Below, one piece after another: positions 43,772-57,200 of a stretch of DNA of 64,000 nucleotides (position 1 is its first letter; the number at the start of each line of letters is the position of its first letter). Made by a program: the position numbers and the translations under genes. The DNA is from Prochilodus magdalenae (taxonomy: Eukaryota > Chordata > Actinopteri > Characiformes > Prochilodontidae). The notes beneath the pieces were generated by a model that was not told where the DNA came from, searched no databases, and worked only from the letters and a program-made list of their open reading frames with translations. The stretch is from NCBI GenBank assembly GCA_024036415.1, contig JAMWET010000727.1:62001-126000 (forward strand), read 5' to 3'.

Positions 43772-46700
43772 TCACAGGTCAATTATGTCACTACTGACAC
43801 TGGCAGAATCATCCTGGCGACTGACTTTTAGGTATCTCCGTCCACCTCTGCTGTCAGGCTGTGACCCTTCTCTGTCCATTTCAGGGGTAAGGAACGGTCT
43901 GGTGTCATCTGTGCTGGGGCTTGCAGCTCGACCTGCACTAGGTGAGGGGTGCAGGGAAACGGGGCAGGACATGGAAGAAGGCACAGGTGCTTCAGATGCC
44001 CAGCGTGGGCCCTGATGAGTTGGTGTAGGAGGAGCCGTGACCTGCCGACTGGGCACGGCACTTGGGATGGACCGGTCCAGGGCTGCAGAAGACTCAGTCA
44101 GCAGGGTGTGCTCATCACTGCTTTCCGAAAGCGTTATTTGAGGATCGCTGTTTCTACGCATCCAAGGTTCTGGAGATGGAGGTGGTGATGGCAGCCCCAG
44201 TGGACGGAACAGGCTGCCACCCCTCAGCAGATGCTCCCGGTGCAGCGCTTCGTCAATGCTGCGGCTCAAGTCAATAGGGGACGGAGGACGTAGGTCAAAG
44301 TCGTAAAGTGAGATGGCAGACTCTTTGTCCTGGTCGAGGCTGCCACTCAATGAGCACTGCCGTGGCTGACCTAGTGCCTGTAATCTTAGTAATGACCCAG
44401 CAGAGCTCTCAGGAGCACTTCTCTGATTGCGGCCGCGGTTGCTTTCTTTGGGTGGGTCCCGGTTTCGTATGAGGCTCTTGCTAATATCTGCTCCTGAACG
44501 TTCCTGCCCAGCCCAGTTATTGGGCAGCTCTCCTGCCACTCCTCCACCATTTGACCCTCCCACTCCATTGCTCTCTGATTTCCTATGCGGGCGGCCTTTT
44601 AAGCTCTGCACAATTTTTGCCCAGCAAGTGTGTGTGTGGGAAGAAGTGGAAGATTGGCAGGGAGAAGGGAGTTCCCCTGCAGCAGTCCCGTCCTGCCCTG
44701 AAGCTCTTCGAGTCTGTACTCCTCGAGGTCTCCAAAAGACCCAGGAGGCCAGCAGCAGCAGACAAAAGGCCCATCCAAGTTCCAGCAGTCGTGCCCAAAA
44801 CTGACACAGCCACCAGGTCCAGCGGAAGCGCCGCGAATCCCCTAATAAACCATACAGCCATAGGCAGTTGTAAGCATGCAACAAGCAGCATAATGCCCCA
44901 AGTAGAGCACAAACTGCCAACACACGTGCTAGTACCCTCAACTTCGGCCCACTCAGACCTTTATCTCCAACATGCCCTACCTGGGGGGCAGAGAGACGTG
45001 GCAGCACTAGACAGAGGTAGCCCAGGCACAATACCAACCCGGCAGTCAATGTGAGGCTCTGTAGGACCACAGGTACAGCTGGTGACAGTGCAGGAGACAG
45101 CAGGTCAGCAGCCAGCAGTAGGGTACACTGGAGGACCGCTAACACAACCAGAAAAGGAGGACGCTGAACAGATGGAGGCAGCACCACCAACTCAGCCCCT
45201 TTAAGTATCAACACCACCATGGCAGCCTGCACCCATATTAAGAGAGGCAAGGGCAACGTGTACAGTGCAGTGACAACATGCAACGGCAAATATCGGCGAG
45301 AGCCGTAAGGATCGAGAAGAAAGTAGGCAGCTCGAATTGCACCTGCCAGAAGCAGTAGGCCATTAGCCAGCGCTAATGCCCCACGGTGAGGGCAGTGCAT
45401 GCTGGGAGCCAAAGCTAAACCTAAGGCAGATCCAGCAGCGAGGAGCAGAAAGAGGGCAGCAGAGCCAAAAACGTGCAGCTCCCAGGCAAAGGACAGTGTA
45501 CGACTAAGGTCTGCCCATATCAACATGCTCCCGTTTGAGGTGCCAATTTCACTGAGCACCTTCGGCTCTTTAGAAGAAACACAGGGGCCCAAAGCTGGGT
45601 CACAGCGCTCCTTAGAAATGTAGGTGGTTGAAGGAATTGAACCTGGTTTAAGTGAAGGGACACTGCCCAGGGAGACTGACAAGTCCTTTTCTACATATCT
45701 TGCATCGTTCTCCAATGGTACCAAACGTCCTTGCCCGTTTGGGAGGGGAGGAAATGTGCTCTGAGAAGTGGCTGTATCTGTAAAAACAGAAGAAAAGATA
45801 GCACAATGTCATGACAAAGCAACAAACGTGGCATGTCCAGAATAAGAAGACATCTGTACTACAGAAACAGAGATCTCAGCTGAAAACAGTTAATTCACTG
45901 TAATAAAAGTTTCATGTTGCTCTCATTTGGCTGTGATGAATAATGTGTAACATTTGTATTTCTCCATTTAATTTGACTTATATCAGTAAGTCATGCTTAA
46001 TATTGTGGTAGTGTGTTATGGTATGTCTCTTGTGCACACTACACTTGTAATTATATGCTAGTAGCTGCAGCTCAGTGAAGAAAACCCTCTCCTATGTGCT
46101 GGTAACACATATGTAATTAGACAGTTCTACCAGTAGATGGCGACAGTGTATGAGCTGAGTGAAACATCCAAGCGCTGAATAACACATGCAAGAGTTATTC
46201 TTCACTGAAATGCAGGCATTAACTTTAGGAGTAGCACTACAGCTCATGAAATTGCAAGTACATATTGCAACAGCCTGAAGACAGTCACAGTATTAGCATT
46301 ATTTATATTGATATCAGTATAGTCTTTTCACCACATCAAAAATCAAACGCACCAGTGCAGGGTCTACTTTAACACAACTGCACCACTTTTCTGTACATGC
46401 CGTGTGCCAGGATGATACATTGGCTCTAATGCTACATGGTGACCACTGTTAACTTTCTGACACTCACTTTCAGCATAATGTATTGTTTGCACAAAAGACC
46501 AAAAAAGACTGGATTGAACACGGCATCAGAACAGAAAAAAACAGAACCCCAATTACATACATTGTACATACAAGTTACTGATTACTCATGCATGTTCACA
46601 ACACCTACTTTAATAATGCTGATTTAACACATGTTAAAATATGCTTCATAATAAAGTGCTCCAAATAAACACTGGCACCAAAAACAAAAATCTTCTGCTA

Positions 46701-49579
46701 GTTCCTTGCATTTTTGCAAAAATTACCAAAACCTATTAAAATTAGCAAATCTGTGCAGATACAGGGTGTTACATCTGTGTTTTTGTTAGACATGAATGCA
46801 AAAATGAAGCATTGTAGCTTCCCAAATTCTCATTAAGGTTAATAAACAGACTAGTTAGCACAAACAGCTAAAGGACAACAAAAGAAAAATAACGGCCTGG
46901 ACCTCAAAGCAGAATCAAACAATGGACACATCTTTGGCTTTTAAAATGACCAGTCTGGACAATAACCTGTGTAATTTACTGGTGATTAAAATGCAAGGCA
47001 AACGACTGTTGGGGAGTAAAAATATTATGAAGTCACTAGAATCAGAGATATACATTAGTGAAGTGTGGCTGTTTTGTCACATTACAATGTGATTTCAAGT
47101 TAATATTCCATTACTTCACTGGGAGGAGAGTCCAAGATCATACAGTCATCATCTACTTTTAGAAACAACCCTGTGCTTAGAAACAATCTGTTGTGATGTA
47201 AACCATCAGCCACCCTCTAATGCGTTCGTCACTGGTCAGTCTGACCAGGATCGCTGTTGGCAAGATATTCTTGGTTAGCTGACCATTATCAAATAAAGCA
47301 GTGACCCTGGCAAAAATCCACTCTAAAAAATACCCAATAGTCATGTGGTTAAAATGATGACAGACTGTAAAAAAAATTAATGATAGACTGTGATGACTGA
47401 TCCAAAGCTTTTAACTGTACACCAGCAAGATGAACCTGCAAGATAATGGGACTTTGGATTTCTAAAAAGGAAGTGACTGAGTCTGGTGGTTATTAAAAAT
47501 TTATAGAAATTCTCCTTTTCTTTTTTAACCTACAATCCATCTCTGTAGCATACAGTATCTCTGCCCCTGCTCACTGGTTTCAGTAACTGTTTTTGACTCA
47601 AGGGGTTTTCTGTTCAAGATCAATCTGAAAAATGCTGGTGAAATGATACAGTATCTGTAAAAATGTGATAAACTGACACAGGCAAGCAAAATGTCATAGT
47701 TAAAAAGCATATTCCTGCCAAACTCCTGGCCACATGGTTTATCAAAACATAGCAGAAAGCTGTTTCCAGCTGTTGCCATGATCACTTGTCAGGTTTTACT
47801 GGAAAACTGTATGCAATGCACATTTAATTATTCTAACTGCATGCTTTCCATTGTGACAGTTAGTGTTATAAAAAGCCGGCAGTTAGGTAACATTTCTGCA
47901 CTAGCAATGTTTATTATAGGAAAAGGTTATGTTATATAACATACACTCTTCATCATGCACATGCATATATACACTCACAACACACATACACAACTGTAAG
48001 TAAACAGTATCTACATGCGCTCCTTGTCTGTTGCACAAATGGCCGGTCGAAGTAGGAATCAACCAAATTAAACTTGGTGGGTTGGTTTGACATCATGAAA
48101 AGTGCAGATGATCCAAGTATCACACTCAGCCACACATGTGACGTAAGGACGGGCATTATCTCAGTACCTGACTGACCCAACAGCCACTATTGCAAACATT
48201 CAGTGAGCAGTGACGCCCTCCATGAGTCATCATCTTAGTGCCAGCACCACAGGCAGACAACAGCACGACAGACGACAACATGCACGCACTGTTACTACCT
48301 TCACCAAAGACTGCAAAGGAATTGTGCCAGACTGTCATGGAGTGACTCCGAATGGCAGTGGGTCATCTTCATTGACAAGTCTCGCTTTTGTCTTGGTGGA
48401 GATGACCAACAAATCCTTGTGTGGATGCACCGTGGTCAGTACCAAGATGAGTTTGATGTTTGTTGTCATGCATCACATGTCCAGAAAGCCTGGTGTCACT
48501 CCACCCATACCACAGAAACTATGGGAGCTGTGTAAGAAATATTCAAGCTGCATAGGATGGATTATCACAGGATACCATTAGGATCCTCTACAACTTCATT
48601 CTGAGACATGTTGCCATACAGACCCTACCTCTGCATGTATAGCTAAACAATTATTGCCCATATCAGTCTACAATAAATTATCATTTATTGTTCCTGGTAA
48701 TCTTTACCTTCCATCCCAATAGCACTGTAATCCGACACTTTCTTCTGGGTGCAACTATTCTTTTAATTATGTGTGTATAATACTTCTTATAAAGTGCCTA
48801 TATATCATGCAAATTTCCTAAGCCTTACCCTAAACCCAATTCTAACCTTAGCACAGTTGTCAAACATAAAGAACTTTAACCTTTTCCAGTAAAAAGGTTT
48901 TTTTATGTTCGTCCTGGAAAGGCATTAAAACCAACACACATAAACACATACATACACTGCTGTGCACAAGTCACAAAGACATGTTTTCTCTTGCCTCCTG
49001 CATACACAGTACAATCTGTGGGCAGACAGCTCAGACAAAGCCTATAGAAGTTAAATCAATGCTGTAGACTTTACTAAGAGGCCACATCCAGAACAGGAAG
49101 TGAAAGCGCATGGGAGTAGCTGAATGGAAAAGGAGAGTGTGGAACTTTTCATGTCATTTTTCATTGAAACCACCTTTGCGCAACTCCCTGAACAGCCAGC
49201 AGACTTCAGAAATGACTAAACAAAGCAAAAAGGTATCTGCTTAGCACACAGACACATAAACCTGCTTCCTGCTCACATATACGCACACAACAAGTCTCAA
49301 ATGTTATTTTGCATGAAACCCAACAGACCGTTCAAAGGCAAATGCAGTAGCTATGGAGCAACATGGGAATATGCATGGAGTTAAAATGACTTTCCAGAAC
49401 TTTTCATGGAAAAAGAACACTTGAGAACATTCTCACATTGCCTACGGCATACGCACACAGACATTTAAGATAGGAAGGTAACAGATGATGGATGACAGAG
49501 CAGTGTTTTGGTGAAAGGGAACAGGAACAGTCTATTCCCCCTGAAACTTCATGTGCTTTCAGTTAGAACTAGTCATAAA

Positions 49580-49610
<31 letters not shown>

Positions 49611-52600
49611 GAGGCAGCACCCTCACTCTACCCTCACCAGCTCGCTCACTCATATCTATAACTGATTCTTGCTCATGTGCAGATGCCAAAGCTTCAAGTG
49701 AGCGAATGGAAAAGCAGACAGGCACATAAACACATACACTCCCATTAACATGTGTTTAACTTCCTCTGACTGAGGTGCGCTCCTGAGCAGCAGGATTCAG
49801 ACACATCCCAGATGTGCCGATCACATTTCACAGCTGGAGGCATTTACACATTTACCACACAAACGTTCTCTCTACCTGATATACACACATACGTGCGCAC
49901 ACTCTTTCTTTCCATTTCACACTTTTTCTCTCTACACACAGACACCTGGTTTTATAAAGTGTCAGGACAATAGGTCATACATACATATAGGTCATATACA
50001 TAAATACAGATATATAATATTTATACAAATGTAGTAAGTAACATGTCCCATATGTTTATTATACATGTAACTACCAATAATAATGTCCCATCCCAACCTG
50101 AACCTTTATACATTTCCATTCATCAAACAAGGTAAAAAGCAACAGGTATTTTAATTGTGCAACATCAATAGAAATACAAGGTTTGGTTCACACAATCATA
50201 ATATGTAAGTCCTCAGATTTCCTAATAATATGTCATTCTCTCTTTCCTATAGCATTTCTTGGGAAAGTCGTGGGCTGGAGGTTAAGGAACCAGCCTTATG
50301 ACCGGAGGCTTCCTGGATTAATTCCCTGAACTGACAGTAATGACTGAAACTGACCGCCAACTGCTCCCTGGGTGCCTTGGATACGGCTGCCTAGCGCTCT
50401 AGGCAAGTGTGCTCACTGCCCCCTAGTGTGCGTGTTTACTGTGGTGTTTGTGGGGGTTTACTTCATGGATGTGTTAAAATGGTAGAGAAATTCGACTGTG
50501 TGCAAACACAATTGGCATAAAACACAACCCAGCTGACAAGCCAGAGGGAGAAACTCTCTTCCACTTTTCTCAGTTCACTGAAACAAACCGGTGGAATTCC
50601 AGCCATTTTCTGGCACGAGGTAATGACATTACACAATGCATTGTCTGCCTATCTGCAAGTTTGGCATGTTAGAAAGTTAAACAACTTCCTGCTCCAGTTC
50701 AGCTTGTAAACTTGTTCTACCTGACTTTTAGGATCAGACTCTGACTCAAACTGATACTGCAGAATGGACACCATAGCCTCAGAGGTGTAGGAGTGGAACA
50801 TCTTGCAAAAAGTCGGAACAGAGTGGATGAGCTGGCCAGTCAGAGCTGGGCTCATCATGTGAACGTTTCAGATAGGGGGTGAATACAGATGTACCGCATA
50901 AGAAACGTTGTGTTTTGGGAAAACTGAGGTATGTAAAACCATTCTAGTAGACCCTAAAAATAAAACTGAAAATGATTTTCCCATATATTTTAATGCACCG
51001 TGTTGTACGTGTAGCTTTTGTAGGTATTCAAAAGACACATTTGTTTTGAAAATGTACAAAGCACACGCACATGCCCTACTGTCATCATCAATGGTTCCTT
51101 TTAGGACTGATCTGAAGGTGGCTGGAAATAAACTTACAGTACCAGCAGCAGGCTCAGAGACTGAACTAAACTATTCTTCTAGCACCCGTAACACTACTGC
51201 AGCTTCTGCACCTCTTCCAGCTGTCTCCTCCCTTCCCTCCATTCTGCTCTCTATCCATCTGTTTCTCATCACTCTCTGAACTCCCTTTACTTACTCCCCT
51301 TTTCCCCTCTCTCCCTCCATTTACAAAGACAACTCTTTTCTTTGTAATAGTATCTATCTGTAAACCTAGAGTAGTTTTGCTATTTTGGGCCTTCATTTTC
51401 TTTTATCCTTGTTCACTTTATCCTTCACTGCCCTTTTCTTTTCGGTCTGTCCTCGCCTCCCTTCATCCATCTCTCCATCTCCTCCTGTGCATATTTTCCT
51501 CCGGGTCTGACTTGTCTACTTCCCACACACGTATGTTTTCCGTCGGTCTCTTTTTCGGTTTTCTGGTTTCTTTCTTTTTCTGCCTCTTTCTTCCCCTCTC
51601 TCTCTCCCGCTCTCTCTCTCTCCGTCTGGGCCCTCATACCTTTGAGCTTTCTCCAAAGCCTTCCCGCAAGAAACCAGCTGCATAAATAATTCCACTTGGT
51701 GCCAAAGACACATCATCAATGCAGCCATTGTTTCATCACAACTAAAAACTACAAATCCCATGATGCACCAATTTCAAACAGTTCCTACCTGTTGGGCTTT
51801 GTTGATTTGTTGTACTTGCAGGGGGTAAGCTTTTGAAGATTTTGATCTCTGGTGGAGTGGTTGTGCTAGATTCTTCCCCTTTGGGCTGCTTATTGGATGC
51901 TGTTTCTGCTGTTGCTGGCTTTGTTGTGTTTCTTGGCTGTGGATTGGAGGAACTTGCTGGAATGTCCTTTGGTAGGATGGTGGTGCTTGTGTTGAGAGGG
52001 GGGCTTTCACTTGGTGATAGGGAATGTGTTGCCAACTTTGAACTTCCATTAGATAGGTGTCTTGCTGAAAAGGTGTCATTTGTTTTATCTGATAAAACAA
52101 AGGTGAACAGTAAATAAACACACACTGACACATTGTTAAAATTCCACATTGTCTTGTGGAATTTAACGTGTGTAGATCATCTATTCTTTACTAAAGTTAA
52201 GCTGCTACATTTTGACTACAGTAAAGTTTAGGTGCTGCTCTGGTTTTGTCTGGTTTGCTTTTTCTGTTACTTTTGTTTTGTCATAGCAGCCACTTCTTTC
52301 CCTCCCATACTGTCTGATGTTAGCACTTTAGGGTTGGGTGTGTATGAATGTAAAACACTCTTCAAGCAGTATTAACTCTGTATTGCCTAATTGTTGTGGG
52401 TGGGCTTTCATACTTATTAGTAGTTTTGTATATTTAAGAGCCAATGCACAGTTAAGCACACAAAAAAAGCAAGTAATTTTTGGTTACGTTTCTAAACAGA
52501 TAAATAAATACATTACACTCAGTTATATTTAAGTGGGGTGTTACTAATTTGTGGTGTGGGAGTTCACAGATAGGTGGCCCTAACCGAAAAGGAAGCCACC

Positions 52601-54255
52601 AAAAACCGAGCATTACAGCAGCTCAGCCATGGCAAAAAGCTACACATATCAGAACCGCATATTCTCTGCATCCGCCATGCAACAGGTTTGATTTCAGCTA
52701 CCATTCCAATGCCAGTCACTCGTTTTTGTACTACCCTCCACTACCTTCTGTTATATGTATTATTTTATGTTTAATTACATTTTAAGGCAGCCAGATTTTT
52801 TAACAGTGTAACAGTGTATTATATCTTACAAGGTCCTTCACACAGTCAGAATAAGGTGTTTTACCCTTAAAAGGTTAACTTGGCTGTCTTCTATTAAACA
52901 TTTTATCTAATAAACTACAACACTTTTTACAGTGCATGGAGTAAATGCCATGAAACCTTTTACTAACAACTCATTTAATTTAATTATATTTTACTCATAG
53001 CTGATTAAAAACAGCTAAACCCTCCTGTTAAGACTGGGTTGTTCTTAATTCTTAATCAATACCACATTTGTGTTTATATGTGCTAGAGGGGATATTACAT
53101 TATGATATGAATTTGGTGCCAAAAATACAGAAAATCATATAGAATGCCTATAGAATGTTTATAAAATGTGAAAAAATAAATAATTAACGTAAATGTATTA
53201 TTATTACTATTTTTATGAGTTTTTGTAAACTTACCTTACTTATTCATGAACTTCACATATGCAATCACTTACATAATCATATATTTGTAATTCAATCTGA
53301 GGGTTAGCTCACCTTCTCTCTCCTCGCCAGCTAGAGGGAATGTCACGCCTGGGTTCACCACATTTGGAGCTGATGTTGTCACTGGTTTCTCGTTGACCTG
53401 TGTGCTAGTGGAGTGTTTGGTCGGGAGCGCTGAGCTGGGAGTAGATTTGTTCTGAGCATTGGACACAGTAGTCAGAGTGCTGTAGGCTGTTTGAGCATGG
53501 GGTCGGTACTGGGCACGCTCGGCACCATCTCGTTCTATAGCCTCAGTTGACGACTCTGTTAAGCTTAGCACAGTGGGGACTAACACATCTAAAGTTGAAA
53601 AGTCCTCTTCACTGGATTCAATAATCAGTTCTTCCATCTCTGGCTCTGTCCCTGCTACTGTAGGAGTATCCTGGCTGTGGCTCGAGCCTTCATTCACAGA
53701 TCGGGCTCCGGTTGTTGCTTTCCCCGAATGGCCAGAATGTTCTGTGGGTACTGTGCTAGTAAGCTTTGCAGTGGGCATGTGAGTCTGAGTGAGTCCACTT
53801 TTGGCTCTGATGTTGGGGGATACTGAATGGGTAACAAGTTCAACCTTTAAATCCACATTTGAATTGTATGTGGCTGCTTCCCCCATATGATTACTAATGT
53901 TGTGTTCCTCTGGATGAACATCCGAGACAATGTCTCCTTGCTTAGAGACTTCAACGAAAGCATTTTTGTCCACGACCAATTCTGTCTCAGCCCCTCTGGT
54001 AATTTTTTGATCCTCAACTCTGAAAGGCACCTCAGTCCGGCCTGTGGGGTGAGGAGACCCCACGCTGTGCTGTGTCTGATTAGTTTGTTTTGGAGTAGGG
54101 GCTCTGGGACTGCCATCATATACTGAAGAGTTCACATGCACTTGGCTTGTAATTGGCTGGACAAGAATAAGAATCAGTAGGAGCAGCAGAGACACCATGG
54201 TAGCGCTCTGCCTCCCTGAGGCGTGCCTCATCAATGACAAGCTGCTGTGTTTCAT
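43772..54255 (-). CDS. prrt3: proline-rich transmembrane protein (PRRT3/PRRT4 family), 3 coding exons
   Basis: Coding exons on the - strand: 54255-53313, 52088-51789, 45777-43772 (943+300+2006 nt, all joins phase 1, canonical GT-AG), 1082 residues. The start is MKHSSLSL at 54255: the acceptor TTTTCCACAG ends at 54264, so an upstream in-frame ATG is intronic. Residues about 20-37 form a signal peptide (VSLLLLLILILVQPITS). Residues 38-500 are a Ser/Thr/Pro-rich, probably glycosylated ectodomain spread over the first two exons and part of the third. From about 510 to 768 there are about seven hydrophobic segments, starting after LSRTLSFAWELHVFGS and ending LLASWVFWRPRG. The cytoplasmic tail of about 310 residues is Ser/Pro-rich and ends SSDIIDL. 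Length suits PRRT3 (human about 980); PRRT4 is the alternative. Molecular function is not established. The 5' untranslated exon was not found. Confidence 0.82.
46130..46144 (+). promoter_or_regulatory. CTCF-like motif
   Basis: CCAGTAGATGGCGAC matches 14 of 15 positions of the vertebrate CTCF core pattern CCASYAGRKGGCRSY. It lies in the last intron of the PRRT-type gene, near the border with the sulfotransferase cluster. A motif match alone is weak evidence. Confidence 0.3.
48030..48790 (+). mobile_element. Tc1/mariner transposase remnant (family T)
   Basis: At 48339-48500 the + strand codes EWQWVIFIDKSRFCLGGDDQ, then VWMHRGQYQDEFDVCCHASH. This is the Tc1 region around the second catalytic Asp. 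It is followed by a stop. Left flank 48175-48245 is shared in inverted form with 18330-18410, and the right end carries TCTTCTGGGTGCAAC, the inverse of a string at 20570. Frames are broken, so it is inactive. It sits antisense in the PRRT-type gene intron. Confidence 0.82.
50265..50520 (+). repeat. tRNA-derived SINE in the PRRT-type gene intron
   Basis: Head GTCGTGGGCTGGAGGTTAAGGAACC (A-box-like) with GGCTTCCTGGATTAATTCCC (B-box-like, decayed), then CTCACTGCCCCCTAGTGTG and AAATTCGACTGTGTG. This is a widespread fish SINE. A tail fragment of the same family is at 16630-16790. Confidence 0.8.
52089..53312. other. 1.2-kb intron of the PRRT-type gene
   Basis: AT-rich. No additional exon or repeat family was recognised. 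Confidence 0.6.
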
Positions 54256-54263
54256 CTCTTCTC

Positions 54264-57200
54264 CTGTGGAAAAACACAAGTACAGATTACATTAAAATCA
54301 TAGAAACAGCCAGAGACACTAATACCGAATTACATACTCACACAAAGCTAGTTCTCAGAGGGATTGGGTGTGGTAGGTCTTAAAGTGTTGTTCTGGCAAA
54401 AAAAAGGATGTATACAATTATTCACTTCCTCATTTAAAGTTTTCTTTCTTTAGTTTTGTACTGGAGCTAATGCTCCTATTGCGTAATTGAGATTTATGGT
54501 CACAGAGAAGCATGAGCAAACCACATCATGTTGTTAAAGTAGCCCTAAAGTCAAAATCTACAGGTGACCAATTATGTTTATTTTCAATGTTCAAAATTTT
54601 AGTTTTGCTATCTACTAGAATAGTTTTATATGCTTGAATGTTTCCAAAAAAATTATTTTAAGCCCCACCTTTCAATGAAACCAGTGTGCTCTGAATCAAC
54701 CACCAGAGCAGCATTCTGCTACAAATTCGAACCCCCAACAAAAGAGTAAGTATTCCTACAATTCCGTAGGTTCTGGCGTATCAGTTTGAGCCAGAGTTTG
54801 ATCCTGAAAGTCAGGTAGAACAAGTTGGTAGGCCTGATGCACCTCCACAAGTTAGACTGGAGCAGGACATTTTAGCTTTCTGTGCATTGTGTGATGGTTG
54901 CCGAGCTTGCTGGTATGCAGGAATTAAAATTGTCCTTAGAGATAACCTCACTATGTAAAAAAAGAGCTGGAATTCCGACAGTTATAAAAATCCACGATTA
55001 TGTAAAATTGCTCCTTCCCCCAACTACTCCCCAACTTCTATGGAAAATGTGGAAGACAATACATAAGTTCCAATTGTAACATAGTTAACAAAAATAAACT
55101 AAATTAAACCATAAATCAAACAAGAATTGCTCAAATATTAACTATTTTTAACTATTAATTATTAATGCACTATAAAGAATAGCTAGTATTACTAGGAACA
55201 GTTACTTTGTCTACCAATGTCTATGGCCCTATTCACCACATTTGACAGTTTATTAGATAAACGTGAAACATCTTTGTGACCTGACATTACAACTCTAAGC
55301 ATTATCATCATTTATCTACTGCCCAGTCTAGAACTTCTCCAGCATTAAGTAGTGCAGGAAGTTTCTGTAGCTACATGTTTCTTGTCTTAACCCAGAGGAA
55401 GGAAATGAGATCTCCTCTTAATCTCAGGTACTTCCAATAGTTAAGTCTTGTTTGAAGTCACAGTGAGACTTCAGACATTTTCTCCTCTTCCAGAAATTTG
55501 GCATCTGATAAAAAAGAGTCTCTCTATAAATCTTGTCACATATATAGATGAACTCTTGTCTGTGATCTAATCTCACCCCAACTGAAATAGATTTCCATAA
55601 GAAATGGTTAATATAGTTTCCTTACCTATCAGTATTCTATACTACAGAACTTACCAGTCAATCAGAAGTGATGGTAAATTTAGAATAATATGGGTAAATT
55701 TAGAATAATATGGGCAACATTTATTGACACACACATACAGAAGTAGTGTCTCAGTATGGTGTCAGGCTTTCATGTTTGCTAACCACAACGTGCCATATAG
55801 TATGAAGCTGTAACCTCTAGTAGCCTCAGGATGTGTCTGGCGATATCAAACATACCCACGAATTTTCATTCCTGTCTGTTGATTCTGGGTGCAACTTTTT
55901 GGCCAACTATTTTTTGATGGTGAATGAAAACTGAACAGCAAATATGTCTGTGGGTAAAGATTTAGGCAATTAAAAAAATCTGTGTTAATTAAATGTCTAG
56001 TTATCAGGTTATCAGGAAAGCATTTAAAAAAGAGCATAACAAGAGACTACACAGCTGTAACATCTAACCAGAGGTCACAGAGTCATGCCAGCCATTCCTG
56101 TATGCCACATACGACAGTCCTGCTCACGTTATGTATGTGTTATTTACTGCAAGCCTACACCACCTCTTGTTGACCTCCCCGAGGCCTGCCCTCTAAATCA
56201 ACAAAGTTGTTAGGCATTAGCGCAGGCGCACACTTGGCCCTGACCGTTTCAGTATGTAAACAGACTCATGAACACAGCTCATAGTGTATGGCTTACACAT
56301 TTCCATGTAACATGTAAATAGAACACATGTGACTCCACCATAGACTTGAGTACACTCTAGGGCATCATCCCCAAAATTTATTAAGGAACTCCAGATTTCA
56401 CTAAACTTTGCAAGTTGCATGTATTGTAAGCAATAACAAAACACCATAAAAGTCTGGCTTCTAATTACATTTTATTAGATTTGGGATTTAATTTAGAACT
56501 TAATTACATTTAAAGACTACTGGTGTGCTTTATGTGACCAAAACATGTTGAAACAAGTTAAGCACATGATCTCAACCCCCCTGGTTACTCCCATGGTCCA
56601 TACATACTTAAATGTCACTGGTACCATGTAGATACTGGGCTACTAGGGAATCCATGGCCTGTCATTACTAACAATTTGCTTTGTATTTTTAGTGAATTTA
56701 TTTAATTATTATTATTACTATTATTATTTGAATCCTGGTTATTTGCATATTTTATTATGTATATTATGGATTATATTGATTTTTATTTCAGTGGAAATAT
56801 GGTATGTGAAGAATACAAGCATACAGAAGCACTCAAAATTTAATAAGCTCTGTTGCTCTGTTACACATTAAATAATTATATAAAAGCTTATATAATAAAA
56901 CAAAACAACTACTTGCAGACACAGCTATTCACCCCTCAGACTATCCATGCCAGATATGCAGAAAACACATGGCACCAATATCCACCCCTTTAACACTCAC
57001 TGCAGCTATATTTGGACACTATGTATGCAATGTCTAGACAGAGCACACAACATGGTAAGACTGAATATGTCCATGTTATGACCATGGCTAGTGCAATAAA
57101 AAAGGAAAGACAGATTTGTGCTTTCAGTGGCATGACTCATTATGACGTACTAGCCTTTGGGCCCTTAATGATGACATCATAACAGCTGTTGTGTTTTTTG

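Larger units (their letters stand above)
45778..51788. other. 6-kb intron of the PRRT-type gene
   Basis: Contains a Tc1 remnant, a SINE, a CA microsatellite (49581-49606) and a pyrimidine-rich stretch (about 51170-51650). No coding exon was recognised. Confidence 0.7.

Noticed and set aside
44551..45054. 167-codon open frame opposite the PRRT-type exon
   Set aside because: Shadow of the GC-rich real exon on the other strand; no family signature.
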